From Dokdonella_A sp014338185 (lineage in GTDB: Bacteria > Pseudomonadota > Gammaproteobacteria > Xanthomonadales > Rhodanobacteraceae): 64,000 nt of DNA. Each line of letters begins with the position of its first letter. Within the stretch, counting starts at the first letter, position 1. The position numbers were made by a program, and so were the translations under genes. The stretch is from assembly GCA_030263295.1 (NCBI GenBank), contig SZOS01000003.1:1-64000 (forward strand). The letters are read 5' to 3'. A model generated the notes under the pieces. The model did no database searches. It had not been told where the DNA came from and was given only the letters and a program-made list of their open reading frames with translations. Of this stretch, positions 31,157 to 39,012 are shown one piece after another.

Positions 31157-33796
31157 ATGTCCGCGCCCAGCCACGCCAAGCCGACCATCCATCTGCGCGA
31201 CTACCGCGCGCCCGACTGGCGCATCAGCGCGGTCAGGCTCGAATTCGACCTGGATCCGGCGGCAACGGTGGTCGAGGCCTGGCTCGATCTCGAGCAGCAG
31301 GTGGCCGCCGCGCCGCTGCAGCTGCATGCGCAGGACATGGAGCTGCTCGAAGTGCGCAGCAACGGCCGGGTGCTGGCGCGCGACGAGTACCGCCACGCCG
31401 ACGGCCTGCTCACGCTGCCGCACGAGTCCGGCAGCGTACAGCTGGCCACGCGCGTGCGCATCGCGCCCGAGCGCAACACCACACTGCAGGGCCTGTACAC
31501 GAGCGGCAGCCAGCAGCAGCGCTTCCTGCTCACCCAATGCGAGGCCGAGGGTTTTCGCCACATCACCCCGTTCCTCGATCGCCCCGACGTGCTTGCGCGC
31601 TACGACGTCACGCTGCGCGCCGATCGCGCGCGCTTTCCGCTGCTGCTGGCCAATGGCAACTGCGTCGCGCAGGGCCTGCTCGGCGACGGGCGCCATTACG
31701 CGCGCTTCGTCGATCCCCATCCCAAGCCGAGCTACCTGTTCGCGCTGGTGGCCGGCGCGCTCGCCTGCATCGAGGATGCATTCACCACCGCGCAGGGCCG
31801 CCGGGTGCGCCTGGTCATCCACGCCGAGCCCGCGGTGATCGAGCGTTGCCGCTGGGCGATGGACTGCCTCAAGCAGGCGATGCGCTGGGACGAACAGCGC
31901 TTCGGCCGCTGCTACGACCTCGATGTGTTCCACATCGTGGCCACGCATGACTTCGCCATGGGCGCGATGGAGAACAAGGGCCTCAACATCTTCAACGCCA
32001 AGTACCTGCTGGCCGATCCCGCCACGGCCAGCGACGACGACTATCGCCACGTGCTCGCGGTGGTCGGCCATGAGTACTTCCACAACTGGAGCGGCAACCG
32101 CGTGACCTGCCGTGACTGGTTCCAGCTCAGCCTCAAGGAAGGGCTGACCGTGTATCGCGAGCAGGAATTCGAGGCCGATCGCGTGTCGCGCACGCTGCGC
32201 CGCATCGAGGACGTGCGCATGTTGTGGCGCGCGCAGTTCGCCGAGGACGCCGGCCCGCTCGCGCACCCGGTGCGGCCCGATCGCTACAGCGAGATCAACA
32301 ATTTCTACACCGCGACCGTGTACGAGAAGGGCGCCGAGATCGTGCGCATGCTCGCCACGCGACTGGGCCGCGATGGCTTCCGGCGCGGCCTGGACCTGTA
32401 CTTTTCGCGCCACGACGGCAGCGCGGTCACGGTCGAGGATTTCCTCGCTGCGCTTGGCGCGGCCAACGGCGTCGACCTGTCGCGTTGGCTGGACTGGTAC
32501 GCGCAGGCCGGTACGCCGCGGCTGCAAGCCAGTGGCGAATACGACGCCGGCACGCGCAGCTACACCTTGCGCGTGCGGCAGTCGACCGCGCCGACGCCGA
32601 ACCAGCCCCACAAGCAGGCGCTGCCGATTCCCATCGCACTGGCGCTGCTCGGCAGCGAGGGCCGGCCACTGCCGCTGCGCCTCGCGCACGAGGCGGCGGC
32701 GGTGGGCGACGAGCGCGTGCTGCTGCTGGACGCGTCCGAGGCGAGCTGGCGCTTCGTCGACGTGCCGGCAGCGCCGGTGCCGTCGTTGTTGCGCGGCTAT
32801 TCGGCGCCGGTCCGCCTGCAGCTCGAGGCGACGCCCGAGGAGCTGCTGCGGCAGTTGCGCCACGATACGGACGGATTCAACCGCTGGTTTGCGGGCGACA
32901 CGCTCGCGCGCGGGCTGTTCGCCGCCACGCCGGCTGGCGCTGCGCCCGATGCCGGCGCGGTGTCGGCATGGGCCGCGGCACTGGATGCCGTCCTCGCCGA
33001 CGACGATCTCGATCCCGCGCTCGCGGCCGAGCTGCTCACGCTGCCCGATGCCCACTCGCTCAGTGGCGAGCTGGTCGACATCGATCCCGAAGCAGTCCAC
33101 ACCACCCGCCGGGCGCTGATCGAGGCGCTGGCCCGGCCCCTGCAGGCGCGCCTGCTGGCGCGTTACCACGCCTGCGCCGCGCCTGCGTTCCGTGCCGATA
33201 CCGCTGCGGCAGGGCGCCGCCGCCTGCGCAATGCCTGCCTCGCCCTGCTGGTGCGCGCCGATGCGGCCCATGCGGCGCTCGCAGCGGCGCAGCAGGCGCA
33301 GGCCGACAACCTCACCGACCGGCTCGCCGCGCTGGCGGCGCTGCTGGATATCGACGCGCCCACGGCCGCCACCGCGCTCGGGCAGTTCGCGCGGCAGCAC
33401 GCGCAGGATGCACTCGTGCTCGACAAGTGGTTCGTGCTGCAGGCGCTGCAGCCGGGACCGGCCACGCTCGACCGCGTCGACGAGCTCAGTCGGCATGCGG
33501 CGTTCCGCTGGGACAACCCCAACAAGGTGTACGCCCTGGTCGGCAGCCTCGCCCAGCGCAACCAGCGCGTGTTCCACCGCGCCGATGGCGCGGGCTACCG
33601 CTGGGTAGCGGCGGCAATCGCGCGCGTGGACGCACTGACGCCGCAGGTGGCCGCGCGCCTGGCCACCGCGTTCGGCAGCTGGCGTCGCTACGAGCCCGGG
33701 CGGCGCGCGCTCATGCAGCAGGAACTGGCGCGCCTGCGCGCCGCGCCGGCACTGTCAGCCGACCTGTGCGACATCCTCGACCGCCTGCTCGCGTGA
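31157..33796 (+). CDS. pepN: Aminopeptidase N (M1 family)
   Basis: An 879-residue zinc aminopeptidase that removes N-terminal residues from peptides in the cytoplasm. It carries the exopeptidase motif GAMENKG (about 268-275), and the zinc motif HEYFHNW with His 305, Glu 306, His 309 and Glu 328 in LSLKEGLTVYRE. The C-terminal third is helical (DUF3458-type), with HAAFRWDNPNKVYALVGSLA near the end, as in E. coli PepN. The length fits the family. ATG at 31157 follows promoter-like boxes and begins MSAPSHAKPTIHLRDYRAPD, the conserved start of gammaproteobacterial PepN. Confidence 0.93.
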   Translation: MSAPSHAKPTIHLRDYRAPDWRISAVRLEFDLDPAATVVEAWLDLEQQVAAAPLQLHAQDMELLEVRSNGRVLARDEYRHADGLLTLPHESGSVQLATRVRIAPERNTTLQGLYTSGSQQQRFLLTQCEAEGFRHITPFLDRPDVLARYDVTLRADRARFPLLLANGNCVAQGLLGDGRHYARFVDPHPKPSYLFALVAGALACIEDAFTTAQGRRVRLVIHAEPAVIERCRWAMDCLKQAMRWDEQRFGRCYDLDVFHIVATHDFAMGAMENKGLNIFNAKYLLADPATASDDDYRHVLAVVGHEYFHNWSGNRVTCRDWFQLSLKEGLTVYREQEFEADRVSRTLRRIEDVRMLWRAQFAEDAGPLAHPVRPDRYSEINNFYTATVYEKGAEIVRMLATRLGRDGFRRGLDLYFSRHDGSAVTVEDFLAALGAANGVDLSRWLDWYAQAGTPRLQASGEYDAGTRSYTLRVRQSTAPTPNQPHKQALPIPIALALLGSEGRPLPLRLAHEAAAVGDERVLLLDASEASWRFVDVPAAPVPSLLRGYSAPVRLQLEATPEELLRQLRHDTDGFNRWFAGDTLARGLFAATPAGAAPDAGAVSAWAAALDAVLADDDLDPALAAELLTLPDAHSLSGELVDIDPEAVHTTRRALIEALARPLQARLLARYHACAAPAFRADTAAAGRRRLRNACLALLVRADAAHAALAAAQQAQADNLTDRLAALAALLDIDAPTAATALGQFARQHAQDALVLDKWFVLQALQPGPATLDRVDELSRHAAFRWDNPNKVYALVGSLAQRNQRVFHRADGAGYRWVAAAIARVDALTPQVAARLATAFGSWRRYEPGRRALMQQELARLRAAPALSADLCDILDRLLA

Positions 33797-33816
33797 CGAC
33801 CGGGCTGGCGAGGGCG

Positions 33817-33845
33817 AAAAAAAAGGCCGCGCAGAGCACGGCCTT
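33817..33845 (-). terminator. Rho-independent terminator of the 63-residue gene
   Basis: On the minus strand AAGGCCG (33845-33839) pairs with CGGCCTT (33829-33823) and is followed by eight T residues. It lies 34 bp after the stop of the small gene and also sits in the 3' region of the convergent pepN. Confidence 0.75.
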
Positions 33846-33878
33846 CCCCTGTTCCACGGTGTATTCGGTATCGGGCGT

Positions 33879-34070
33879 TCAGGCCGGCAGGCGGCTGAGC
33901 GCTTCCTGGATGCGTGCGCAGCGCGATTCCAGCGCATTGAGCGTGTCGGCCTGCAAGGCGTTGGGGCCGGTGCGCACGTTGTCGAGGGCCATTTCAAGGC
34001 GACCCAGTTCGACCATGAGTTCATAGCGCTGGAACGCGGAGGTCGGAATGACGTTGCTGTTGAGTTGCAT
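33879..34070 (-). CDS. Small helical protein, 63 residues, unknown
   Basis: A small gene with a clear AGGGAG box 6 nt before ATG at 34070 and a strong terminator after it. The product begins MQLNSNVIPTSAFQRYELM and continues as two amphipathic helices with heptad-like Leu spacing (VELGRLEMALDNVR and LNALESRCARIQEALSRL). There is no signal peptide or membrane segment. An in-frame upstream ATG at 34178 exists, but the ribosome-binding site supports the internal start. I recognise no family; a helical hairpin that dimerises or binds a partner is a reasonable guess. Confidence 0.6.
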   Translation of the reverse strand: MQLNSNVIPTSAFQRYELMVELGRLEMALDNVRTGPNALQADTLNALESRCARIQEALSRLPA

Positions 34071-34350
34071 GATCGGCTCCCTGTTCACCGATTGGTTCGA
34101 CACTTGGGATGATGCAACTCGCATGCCAAGCGTGAACCAGTGGGCATTTGCCCCGGCACCCGACAAGGATTGGTCCAAACCTGACGCGGGCGGGCTGATT
34201 TGCCCGACGCGCGCAACAGCGGCAGCGGCGCCCGTCCACGGCGACCGGGCCGGCCCGGGGCACAGCGCCAGGCGCGACCGCGGTCACAGAAAAGCCAAAG
34301 ACAACGGCATCGCACTTCGCTAAGCTATGCGCTCGGGATGAGTTGTCTTG

Positions 34351-34450
34351 GTCGGCGTGCAACGACGCCGGCGGTTCCTTTCTGGCGCCCGGCACACGGT
34401 CCTCTTGGATTCCCCCTGTTCCTACGACCGCCGGGCGCCAGCCTTCTTTT
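34351..34450 (+). ncRNA. Candidate structured RNA: two hairpins and a T-rich end
   Basis: GTCGGCGT (34351-34358) pairs with ACGCCGGC (34365-34372) around a 6-nt loop. TGGCGCCCGGC (34383-34393) pairs perfectly with GCCGGGCGCCA (34430-34440), and GGTC/GACC inside extends that stem. TTCTTTT follows at 34444-34450, as in a terminator. A weak promoter pair (AAGACA, TAAGCT) lies at about 34299-34326. The whole could be a short RNA of about 120 nt. It matches no RNA family that I can name. Confidence 0.3.
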
Positions 34451-34519
34451 CGCCAGACGCCGGTATCGGGACTCGCGCAGGTCGCGCGGGGCGATCGCGT
34501 GCGCGTGCAAGGGAAGGTG

Positions 34520-34590
34520 CTCCCACCGACGCAAGCCGGCCCCTGAATTCCGGCAGCGGCGTGCTCGCAAACGCCGTGCGTCGGTGGGAG
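34520..34590 (+). repeat. Perfect 14-bp inverted repeat enclosing two hairpins (three-way junction)
   Basis: CTCCCACCGACGCA (34520-34533) is the exact reverse complement of TGCGTCGGTGGGAG (34577-34590). Between the arms GCCGG/CCGGC (34535-34539 with 34550-34554) and CGGCGT/ACGCCG (34557-34562 with 34571-34576) form two more stems, with only A, then AG, then no unpaired base at the junction. The fold could act as RNA on either strand or as a DNA cruciform. It lies upstream of the predicted mnmG -10 box, so it would not be in the transcript from that promoter. Confidence 0.6.
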
Positions 34591-34614
34591 TGTAATTTCC
34601 CAACAGCAGGAAAC

Positions 34615-34645
34615 GTGCCAACCGCAGCGGCGGGCGTTCTAGAAT
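34615..34645 (+). promoter_or_regulatory. Candidate mnmG promoter
   Basis: TAGAAT at 34640-34645 is a good -10 box. GTGCCA at 34615-34620 is a weak -35 at 19-bp spacing. The start point near 34652 leaves a leader of about 33 nt before the ATG at 34685. Confidence 0.45.
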
Positions 34646-34684
34646 GCGCGCCCGGCGTTGCCTGCGGCGGAGCGGACGGGTGCG

Positions 34685-36559
34685 ATGAACCAGTTTGACG
34701 TGATCGTGGTCGGTGGCGGCCATGCCGGCACCGAAGCCGCGCTGGCCAGCGCGCGCAGCGGCGCGCGCACGCTGCTGCTCACCCACAACATCGAAACCAT
34801 CGGCCAGATGAGCTGCAATCCGGCCATCGGCGGCATCGGCAAGGGCCATCTCGTGCGCGAGATCGATGCCCTGGGTGGCGCCATGGCCTGGGCCGCCGAC
34901 CGCGCGGGCATCCAGTGGCGCACGCTCAACGCCTCCAAGGGTCCGGCCGTACGTGCCACGCGCTGTCAGGCCGACCGCGTTTTGTACAAAGCGGCCATTC
35001 GCCGTCGGGTCGAGACACAGCCGGGCCTGGCCCTGTTCCAGCAGGGCGTGGATGGGCTGCGCATCGAGCACGGCCGCGTGGCCGGGGTGGTGACCCAGTC
35101 GGGGCTGGAGTTCCGCGCGCGCAGCGTGGTGCTCACGGTCGGCACCTTCCTCGCGGGCCGGATCCATGTCGGGCTCAGCCAGCAGCCGGGTGGCCGCGCC
35201 GGCGACGCGCCAGCGGTGCAGCTGGCAGCCATGCTGCGCGAGCTGCAGCTGCCCGTGGGCCGGCTCAAGACCGGCACGCCGCCGCGCATCGATGGCCGCA
35301 GCATCGACTGGGCGCAGCTGCAGGAGCAGCCGGGCGATGTGCCCACGCCGGTGTTCTCGTTCCTCGGCAGCGTCGCCGACCACCCGCGCCAGGTGAGTTG
35401 CTGGATCGGCCACACCAACGAGCGCACCCACGAGCTCATCCGTGGCGCGCTGGATCGCTCGCCCCTGTATGGCGGCGTGATCGAGGGCGTGGGTCCGCGC
35501 TATTGCCCGTCGATCGAGGACAAGGTGGTGCGCTTTGCCGACAAGGCCTCGCACCAGGTGTTCCTCGAACCCGAGGGCCTGGACACCCACGAGGTCTATC
35601 CCAATGGCGTGTCCACTTCGCTGCCGTTCGACGTGCAGGTCGCACTGGTGCGTTCGATCCGTGGCCTCGAACGGGCCCACCTGACCCGCCCCGGCTATGC
35701 GATCGAGTACGACTTCTTCGACCCGCGCGCGCTCGAGGCCTCGCTCGAGACCAAGGCGATCCCGGGTCTGTACTTCGCCGGCCAGATCAACGGCACCACC
35801 GGTTACGAGGAAGCCGCGGCACAGGGTCTGGTCGCGGGCCTCAATGCCGCGCGCGCGACGCGCGGCCAGGCGCCGTGGACGCCACGTCGTGACGAGGCCT
35901 ACATCGGCGTGCTCATCGACGACCTCGTCACCAATGGCACCAGCGAGCCCTACCGCATGTTCACCTCGCGCGCGGAATATCGCCTGCAGCTGCGCGAGGA
36001 CAACGCCGACCTGCGCCTGAGCGAGCGCGGCTTCGAACTCGGCTGCGTCGAGCCGGCGCGCCACGACGCGGTGCGGCGCAAGCGCGACGCGATCGAGCGC
36101 GAGCAGCAACGCCTGGCCGGGCTGTGGGCGTCACCGGCCAACGCGCTCGGCCAGGCGCTCGCGGCGCAACTGGGCGTGACCGTGTCGCGGGAGACCAACC
36201 TGCGCGACCTGCTGCGCCGCCCCGGCATCGGCTACCGCGATCTGGTCGCGGTCGAAGGCTGTGGCCCGGGCGTGGCCGAGGCGGCGATCGCCGAGCAGGT
36301 CGAGGTCGACATCAAGTATGCGGGCTACCTGCAGCGCCAGCAGGAGGAGATTGCGCGCAACCGGCGCCATGACGACACCGTGATCCCGCCCAACTTCGAG
36401 TTCGCGCAGGTGCGCGGACTGTCGGCCGAGGTGCTGGCCAAGCTCAGCGCCACGCGCCCGCGCACGCTCGGCGAGGCGCGGCGCATCGCGGGCGTCACGC
36501 CGGCCGCGGTGTCATTGCTGCTCGTGCACCTGCGCCGCAGCCAGCGCCACGTCGCCTGA
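34685..36559 (+). CDS. mnmG: tRNA uridine-34 carboxymethylaminomethyl enzyme MnmG (GidA)
   Basis: A 624-residue FAD enzyme that, with MnmE, installs the cmnm5 group on U34 of tRNAs reading split codon boxes. It has the dinucleotide motif GGGHAG (residues 10-15), SCNPAIGGIGKGHLVREIDALGG, PPRIDGRSIDW, the FAD-binding GLYFAGQINGTTGYEEAA and the C-terminal helical tRNA-binding region (DIKYAGYLQRQQEEI). The length is normal. ATG at 34685 gives the conserved MNQFDVIVVGGGHAGTEAA; in-frame codons before it are not supported. mnmE, often nearby, is not in the window. Confidence 0.95.
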   Translation: MNQFDVIVVGGGHAGTEAALASARSGARTLLLTHNIETIGQMSCNPAIGGIGKGHLVREIDALGGAMAWAADRAGIQWRTLNASKGPAVRATRCQADRVLYKAAIRRRVETQPGLALFQQGVDGLRIEHGRVAGVVTQSGLEFRARSVVLTVGTFLAGRIHVGLSQQPGGRAGDAPAVQLAAMLRELQLPVGRLKTGTPPRIDGRSIDWAQLQEQPGDVPTPVFSFLGSVADHPRQVSCWIGHTNERTHELIRGALDRSPLYGGVIEGVGPRYCPSIEDKVVRFADKASHQVFLEPEGLDTHEVYPNGVSTSLPFDVQVALVRSIRGLERAHLTRPGYAIEYDFFDPRALEASLETKAIPGLYFAGQINGTTGYEEAAAQGLVAGLNAARATRGQAPWTPRRDEAYIGVLIDDLVTNGTSEPYRMFTSRAEYRLQLREDNADLRLSERGFELGCVEPARHDAVRRKRDAIEREQQRLAGLWASPANALGQALAAQLGVTVSRETNLRDLLRRPGIGYRDLVAVEGCGPGVAEAAIAEQVEVDIKYAGYLQRQQEEIARNRRHDDTVIPPNFEFAQVRGLSAEVLAKLSATRPRTLGEARRIAGVTPAAVSLLLVHLRRSQRHVA

Positions 36560-36673
36560 CCTGGCCCATCCCGCACCCGGCCACGACGCGCGGCCGCTCA
36601 CGCCCGGCCGATCGTGGTTGCCGCGGCAGGCAGCCGTCGCCATGGCGGCACGGCGCCGGCCGCAGCCACCGCA

Positions 36674-37495
36674 TCACTTCTTGCGCGAGGCGTCGTAGCG
36701 TTCCTGGGCCATGCGCTGTGCGCGCAGCGCGGCTTCGCGCAGCGCGTCGATCTCGTTCTGCTCGAGCTGGCCACCGCCACGCTTCTCGTTGACGATCACC
36801 TCACCCGCATCGTTCCAGCCGAGCGAGGCACCACCGCGCTGCTGCACGAACATGAGCTTGGCGTCCTTGCCGAAGGCGTAGTACACCGCCTCGCGGCCAC
36901 CCGCATCGAGCAGCGTGTTGACGCGCACGAAGCGCACCACGCCGGTTTCGACGAACGCATCCCACGCGATCGAGGCGGTATCGGTGGTGTAGGTGCCGTT
37001 GACCGCCTTCATGCCGCCGATGCGGCCCTGCAGCTTGCTGAACTCGGCCTTGAGCGCCTCGGCCGGCGTGGCTTCGGGGGTGAGCATGATCTGCACGTTG
37101 GTGCCCGCGCCATGGGTGAGCACGGGCGTGGCCAGGCCGGCCTTGAACACGCGGTCGCCGTCGACGAGCACCGCCTTGACCTCGTAACTGCGGGACGCCT
37201 CGATGCGCGCGGGATCGAAGTCGAGGCTGAAATTGAACGGCGGATTGCCGCTCACCTCGAAGGTCTTCTCCACCAGCGCCGGCTCGGGCACCGCCGAATC
37301 GATGAGCCGGGTGGTGAGCTTGGCGCCGGCGCCGATCGTCATCGGGTCATGCAGCACCACCGAGGCCGTGATGGTCGAACCCGGTGCGATCGCAGGCTTG
37401 CCGTTGGCCGCCGTGGGCGCAGGCTGCTGGCCCGAGTCGCAGCCGCCGAGCAGCAGGGCCAGGGCGGCGAGGGCCGCGATCCAGTGAATGCGCAT
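36674..37495 (-). CDS. Lipoprotein with a YscW/YbaY-type domain
   Basis: A 273-residue lipoprotein. The signal MRIHWIAALAALALLLGGC ends at a lipobox Cys (residue 19). Residues 35-140 (ITASVVLHDPMTIGAGAKL, FNFSLDFDPARIEASRSYEV) match the beta-barrel-like YbaY/YscW domain of type III secretion pilotin-like lipoproteins. The remaining 120 residues form a second mixed region (YTTDTASIAWDAFVETG, QLEQNEIDALREAALRAQ). GGAGG lies 9 nt before the ATG at 37495. The family's role outside type III secretion is unknown. A strong promoter lies about 140 bp upstream, giving a long structured leader. Confidence 0.75.
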   Translation of the reverse strand: MRIHWIAALAALALLLGGCDSGQQPAPTAANGKPAIAPGSTITASVVLHDPMTIGAGAKLTTRLIDSAVPEPALVEKTFEVSGNPPFNFSLDFDPARIEASRSYEVKAVLVDGDRVFKAGLATPVLTHGAGTNVQIMLTPEATPAEALKAEFSKLQGRIGGMKAVNGTYTTDTASIAWDAFVETGVVRFVRVNTLLDAGGREAVYYAFGKDAKLMFVQQRGGASLGWNDAGEVIVNEKRGGGQLEQNEIDALREAALRAQRMAQERYDASRKK

Positions 37496-37633
37496 GATGT
37501 GTGACCTCCAAGGCTGATGACGAAAACGGCCCGGCCATCGCGGCTGGCCGGCGCGGACCCGGCGCGGACCACGGACCGGGGACGGCGGACGGGACACGCC
37601 GGTGACGCAGCGCCGGCGTGGCATGAGCGGGTG

Positions 37634-37662
37634 ACGATAATCCGCCCGGCCGAAGCGTGCAA
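37634..37662 (-). promoter_or_regulatory. Promoter of the YscW/YbaY-type lipoprotein gene
   Basis: On the minus strand TTGCAC (37662-37657) and TATCGT (37639-37634) are exactly 17 bp apart. The start near 37627 gives a leader of about 130 nt with hairpins at 37620-37595 and 37551-37531; the second is followed by four T residues. Confidence 0.5.
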
Positions 37663-37739
37663 TGCACGGCCCGTCGTGGCCGGCGCCAGCGTCCGGCCCG
37701 ATGGTGGCCAGCGTGGCGCCGCGGCGGCGCCGCCGCCCG

Positions 37740-37824
37740 CTAGTGCACGCTCGGCAACAGCGAGATGTCGGCCACGCGCAGGAACAGCCCGCGCAGGCCG
37801 GCGAGCATGACGAGGCGGATGGCG
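37740..37824 (-). pseudogene. Degenerate fragment of the glyS 3' end
   Basis: Read on the minus strand, this segment encodes RLVMLAGLRGLFLRVADI followed by SLLPSVH and a TAG stop. The true GlyS C-terminus reads RLAMLADLRGLFLRVADI, SLLPTAQ, stop (39013-39096). Homology fades upstream of the Arg, and no start or body of the gene is present. It is therefore a remnant of a glycyl-tRNA synthetase beta-subunit gene, not an exact copy: 6 mismatches in about 80 bp. Together with the intact end it brackets the 280-residue gene. Confidence 0.8.
37751..37797 (+). repeat. 47-bp perfect direct repeat, copy 1 (in glyS remnant)
   Basis: Identical to 39024-39070 within the intact glyS 3' end and in the same orientation, 1273 bp apart. 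The interval carries the 280-residue secreted-protein gene and visibly lower-GC sequence. Confidence 0.9.
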
Positions 37825-38011
37825 GGGGTGAAGCGCGGCTGCGCGTTCACCGCGTGGGTGCACATTGCCGGCTGCTCAAAGACATGACGCAGTGGCGCGC
37901 GATCACCGTGTGCCGGCTTCGATGGATCGACGAATCATTCAGACGACCGACATCGGTGGTCCGGGCTGGCAGGTACCAGCCCGGACGTTGGCATCGTCCC
38001 GTAACGCTGCC

Positions 38012-38854
38012 TCAGCCTGACGTTCGGGGAATACGGCAGGTCAGGGTTCGACCGTCCCAACTACACCGGATTTGACCGCCAGATACGTCGATGAATTGCA
38101 CGCCCAAGCTTTGCATGTACTGCATCCATGCCCCCAGATCAGCCTCGTGAATCTCGTAGATGCCCCGTCCTGATTCAGGCGTCTCCGGAATCGTGTTGTT
38201 GTTGCGGTCGATTGTCGCGTTCGGTTTGCGTGTGGGTTTGCCATTGCCATCATCCACGAACACCGCTTCGCTACCGTCCGGAAACTTGACGGTAATTTCC
38301 ACGCGCAGCAGTTCGCCATCCGTGAGTGCCTTGTCCAACGCCTGGATCAATCGCGAGAGTGCGTCCGCGACGCCGGCATTGGGAATTGTGGCCAGAAGAG
38401 CCTGCCGCTGTTCCAGCAGGAAGTCCTGCAGGTTGTTCTCATACACCGATCCGCTCATGATGGTGTAGCTGTTGTAGGTACCTACCGGGGCACCTCGACC
38501 GTTGGTAGCACTTTCCGACAGGGAATAATCGATCGAGATGGCGCTGAGCGGGCGTTGGAAATAATCACGCACGAGCAGCATGTCATCGAACTGCTGCTGA
38601 TAGCGCGCCTCCACGGTCAACCAGGTGACCGAGGGACCACCGTGACCGGCGCCCCCGCCCGCATTGCGGAACTTGCGCACCTGGCGGCTGCCGAAGTCGT
38701 AGAGATATCCGATGCGACCCGGACCATAACCAGCAGCGCGCGCAGTCCACTGCGCTTCGGTGCTGCAAGCGCAACGGTCCATGGAAACGTCGGCAACCGC
38801 GGGAGCCGAAATCGCGAACAGACTCAATGCGAGCAACGTCCAGAGAGTTTTCAT
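38012..38854 (-). CDS. Secreted protein of unknown function, 280 residues
   Basis: The product has a signal peptide (MKTLWTLLALSLFAISAPAVA) and a Cys pair (DRCACST) just after cleavage, then a mixed alpha/beta mature part. Visible pieces are GRIGYLYDFGSRQVRKF, YNSYTIMSGSVYENNLQDF, a helical QALLATIPNAGVADALSRL and ITVKFPDGSEAVFVDD. Two more Cys lie at the C-terminus (RCSWDGRTLTCRI). No known family was recognised. AAGGA precedes the ATG at 38854 by 7 nt. Codon use is less GC-biased than in neighbours (Asn AAC/AAT, many A/T thirds), suggesting acquisition. It lies between the two glyS tails and has a promoter with a G8 tract. Confidence 0.72.
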   Translation of the reverse strand: MKTLWTLLALSLFAISAPAVADVSMDRCACSTEAQWTARAAGYGPGRIGYLYDFGSRQVRKFRNAGGGAGHGGPSVTWLTVEARYQQQFDDMLLVRDYFQRPLSAISIDYSLSESATNGRGAPVGTYNSYTIMSGSVYENNLQDFLLEQRQALLATIPNAGVADALSRLIQALDKALTDGELLRVEITVKFPDGSEAVFVDDGNGKPTRKPNATIDRNNNTIPETPESGRGIYEIHEADLGAWMQYMQSLGVQFIDVSGGQIRCSWDGRTLTCRIPRTSG

Positions 38855-38890
38855 GGTCGCATCCTTGGCAATGAACCCCTGCCCCAAGGC

Positions 38891-38918
38891 ATGCTACCCC
38901 CCCCGTCTGCATGGTCAA
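38891..38918 (-). promoter_or_regulatory. Promoter with a G8 tract between -35 and -10
   Basis: On the minus strand TTGACC (38918-38913) and TAGCAT (38896-38891) are 16 bp apart, and eight consecutive G residues (38904-38897) make up half of that spacer and abut the -10 box. The start near 38884 leaves a leader of about 30 nt before the ATG at 38854. Slippage in the tract would change the spacer length and hence promoter strength. Confidence 0.55.
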
Positions 38919-39012
38919 GGGTGGCTTCCCGCCGCGTTGATCCAGGGCGAGCGGTTTGCATCGCGCTGCGATGCCGTAAACCGCTCAACGCCCTTTCGCG
39001 ATTCGACACGCG

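Larger units (their letters stand above)
34071..34684. other. Gene-free stretch upstream of mnmG
   Basis: No convincing protein gene lies in these 614 bases. From left to right it holds the leader side of the 63-residue gene, a short GGGC/GCCC hairpin near 34190, weak promoter-like boxes near 34299-34326, a 6-nt-loop hairpin, a long hairpin followed by a T-rich run, a three-way-junction fold and the mnmG promoter. No DnaA box (TTATNCACA) or tRNA was seen. Confidence 0.5.

Noticed and set aside
34071..34178. N-terminal extension of the 63-residue protein to ATG at 34178
   Set aside because: The AGGGAG box is placed for ATG at 34070, and the extension has no features.
34071..34684. Replication origin next to mnmG (gidA)
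   Set aside because: gidA flanks oriC in some gammaproteobacteria, but no DnaA boxes, AT-rich unwinding region, dnaA or dnaN gene is present.
36560..36673. Terminator after mnmG
   Set aside because: The 114-bp gap has GC-rich palindromic pieces but no stem followed by a T run in either direction.
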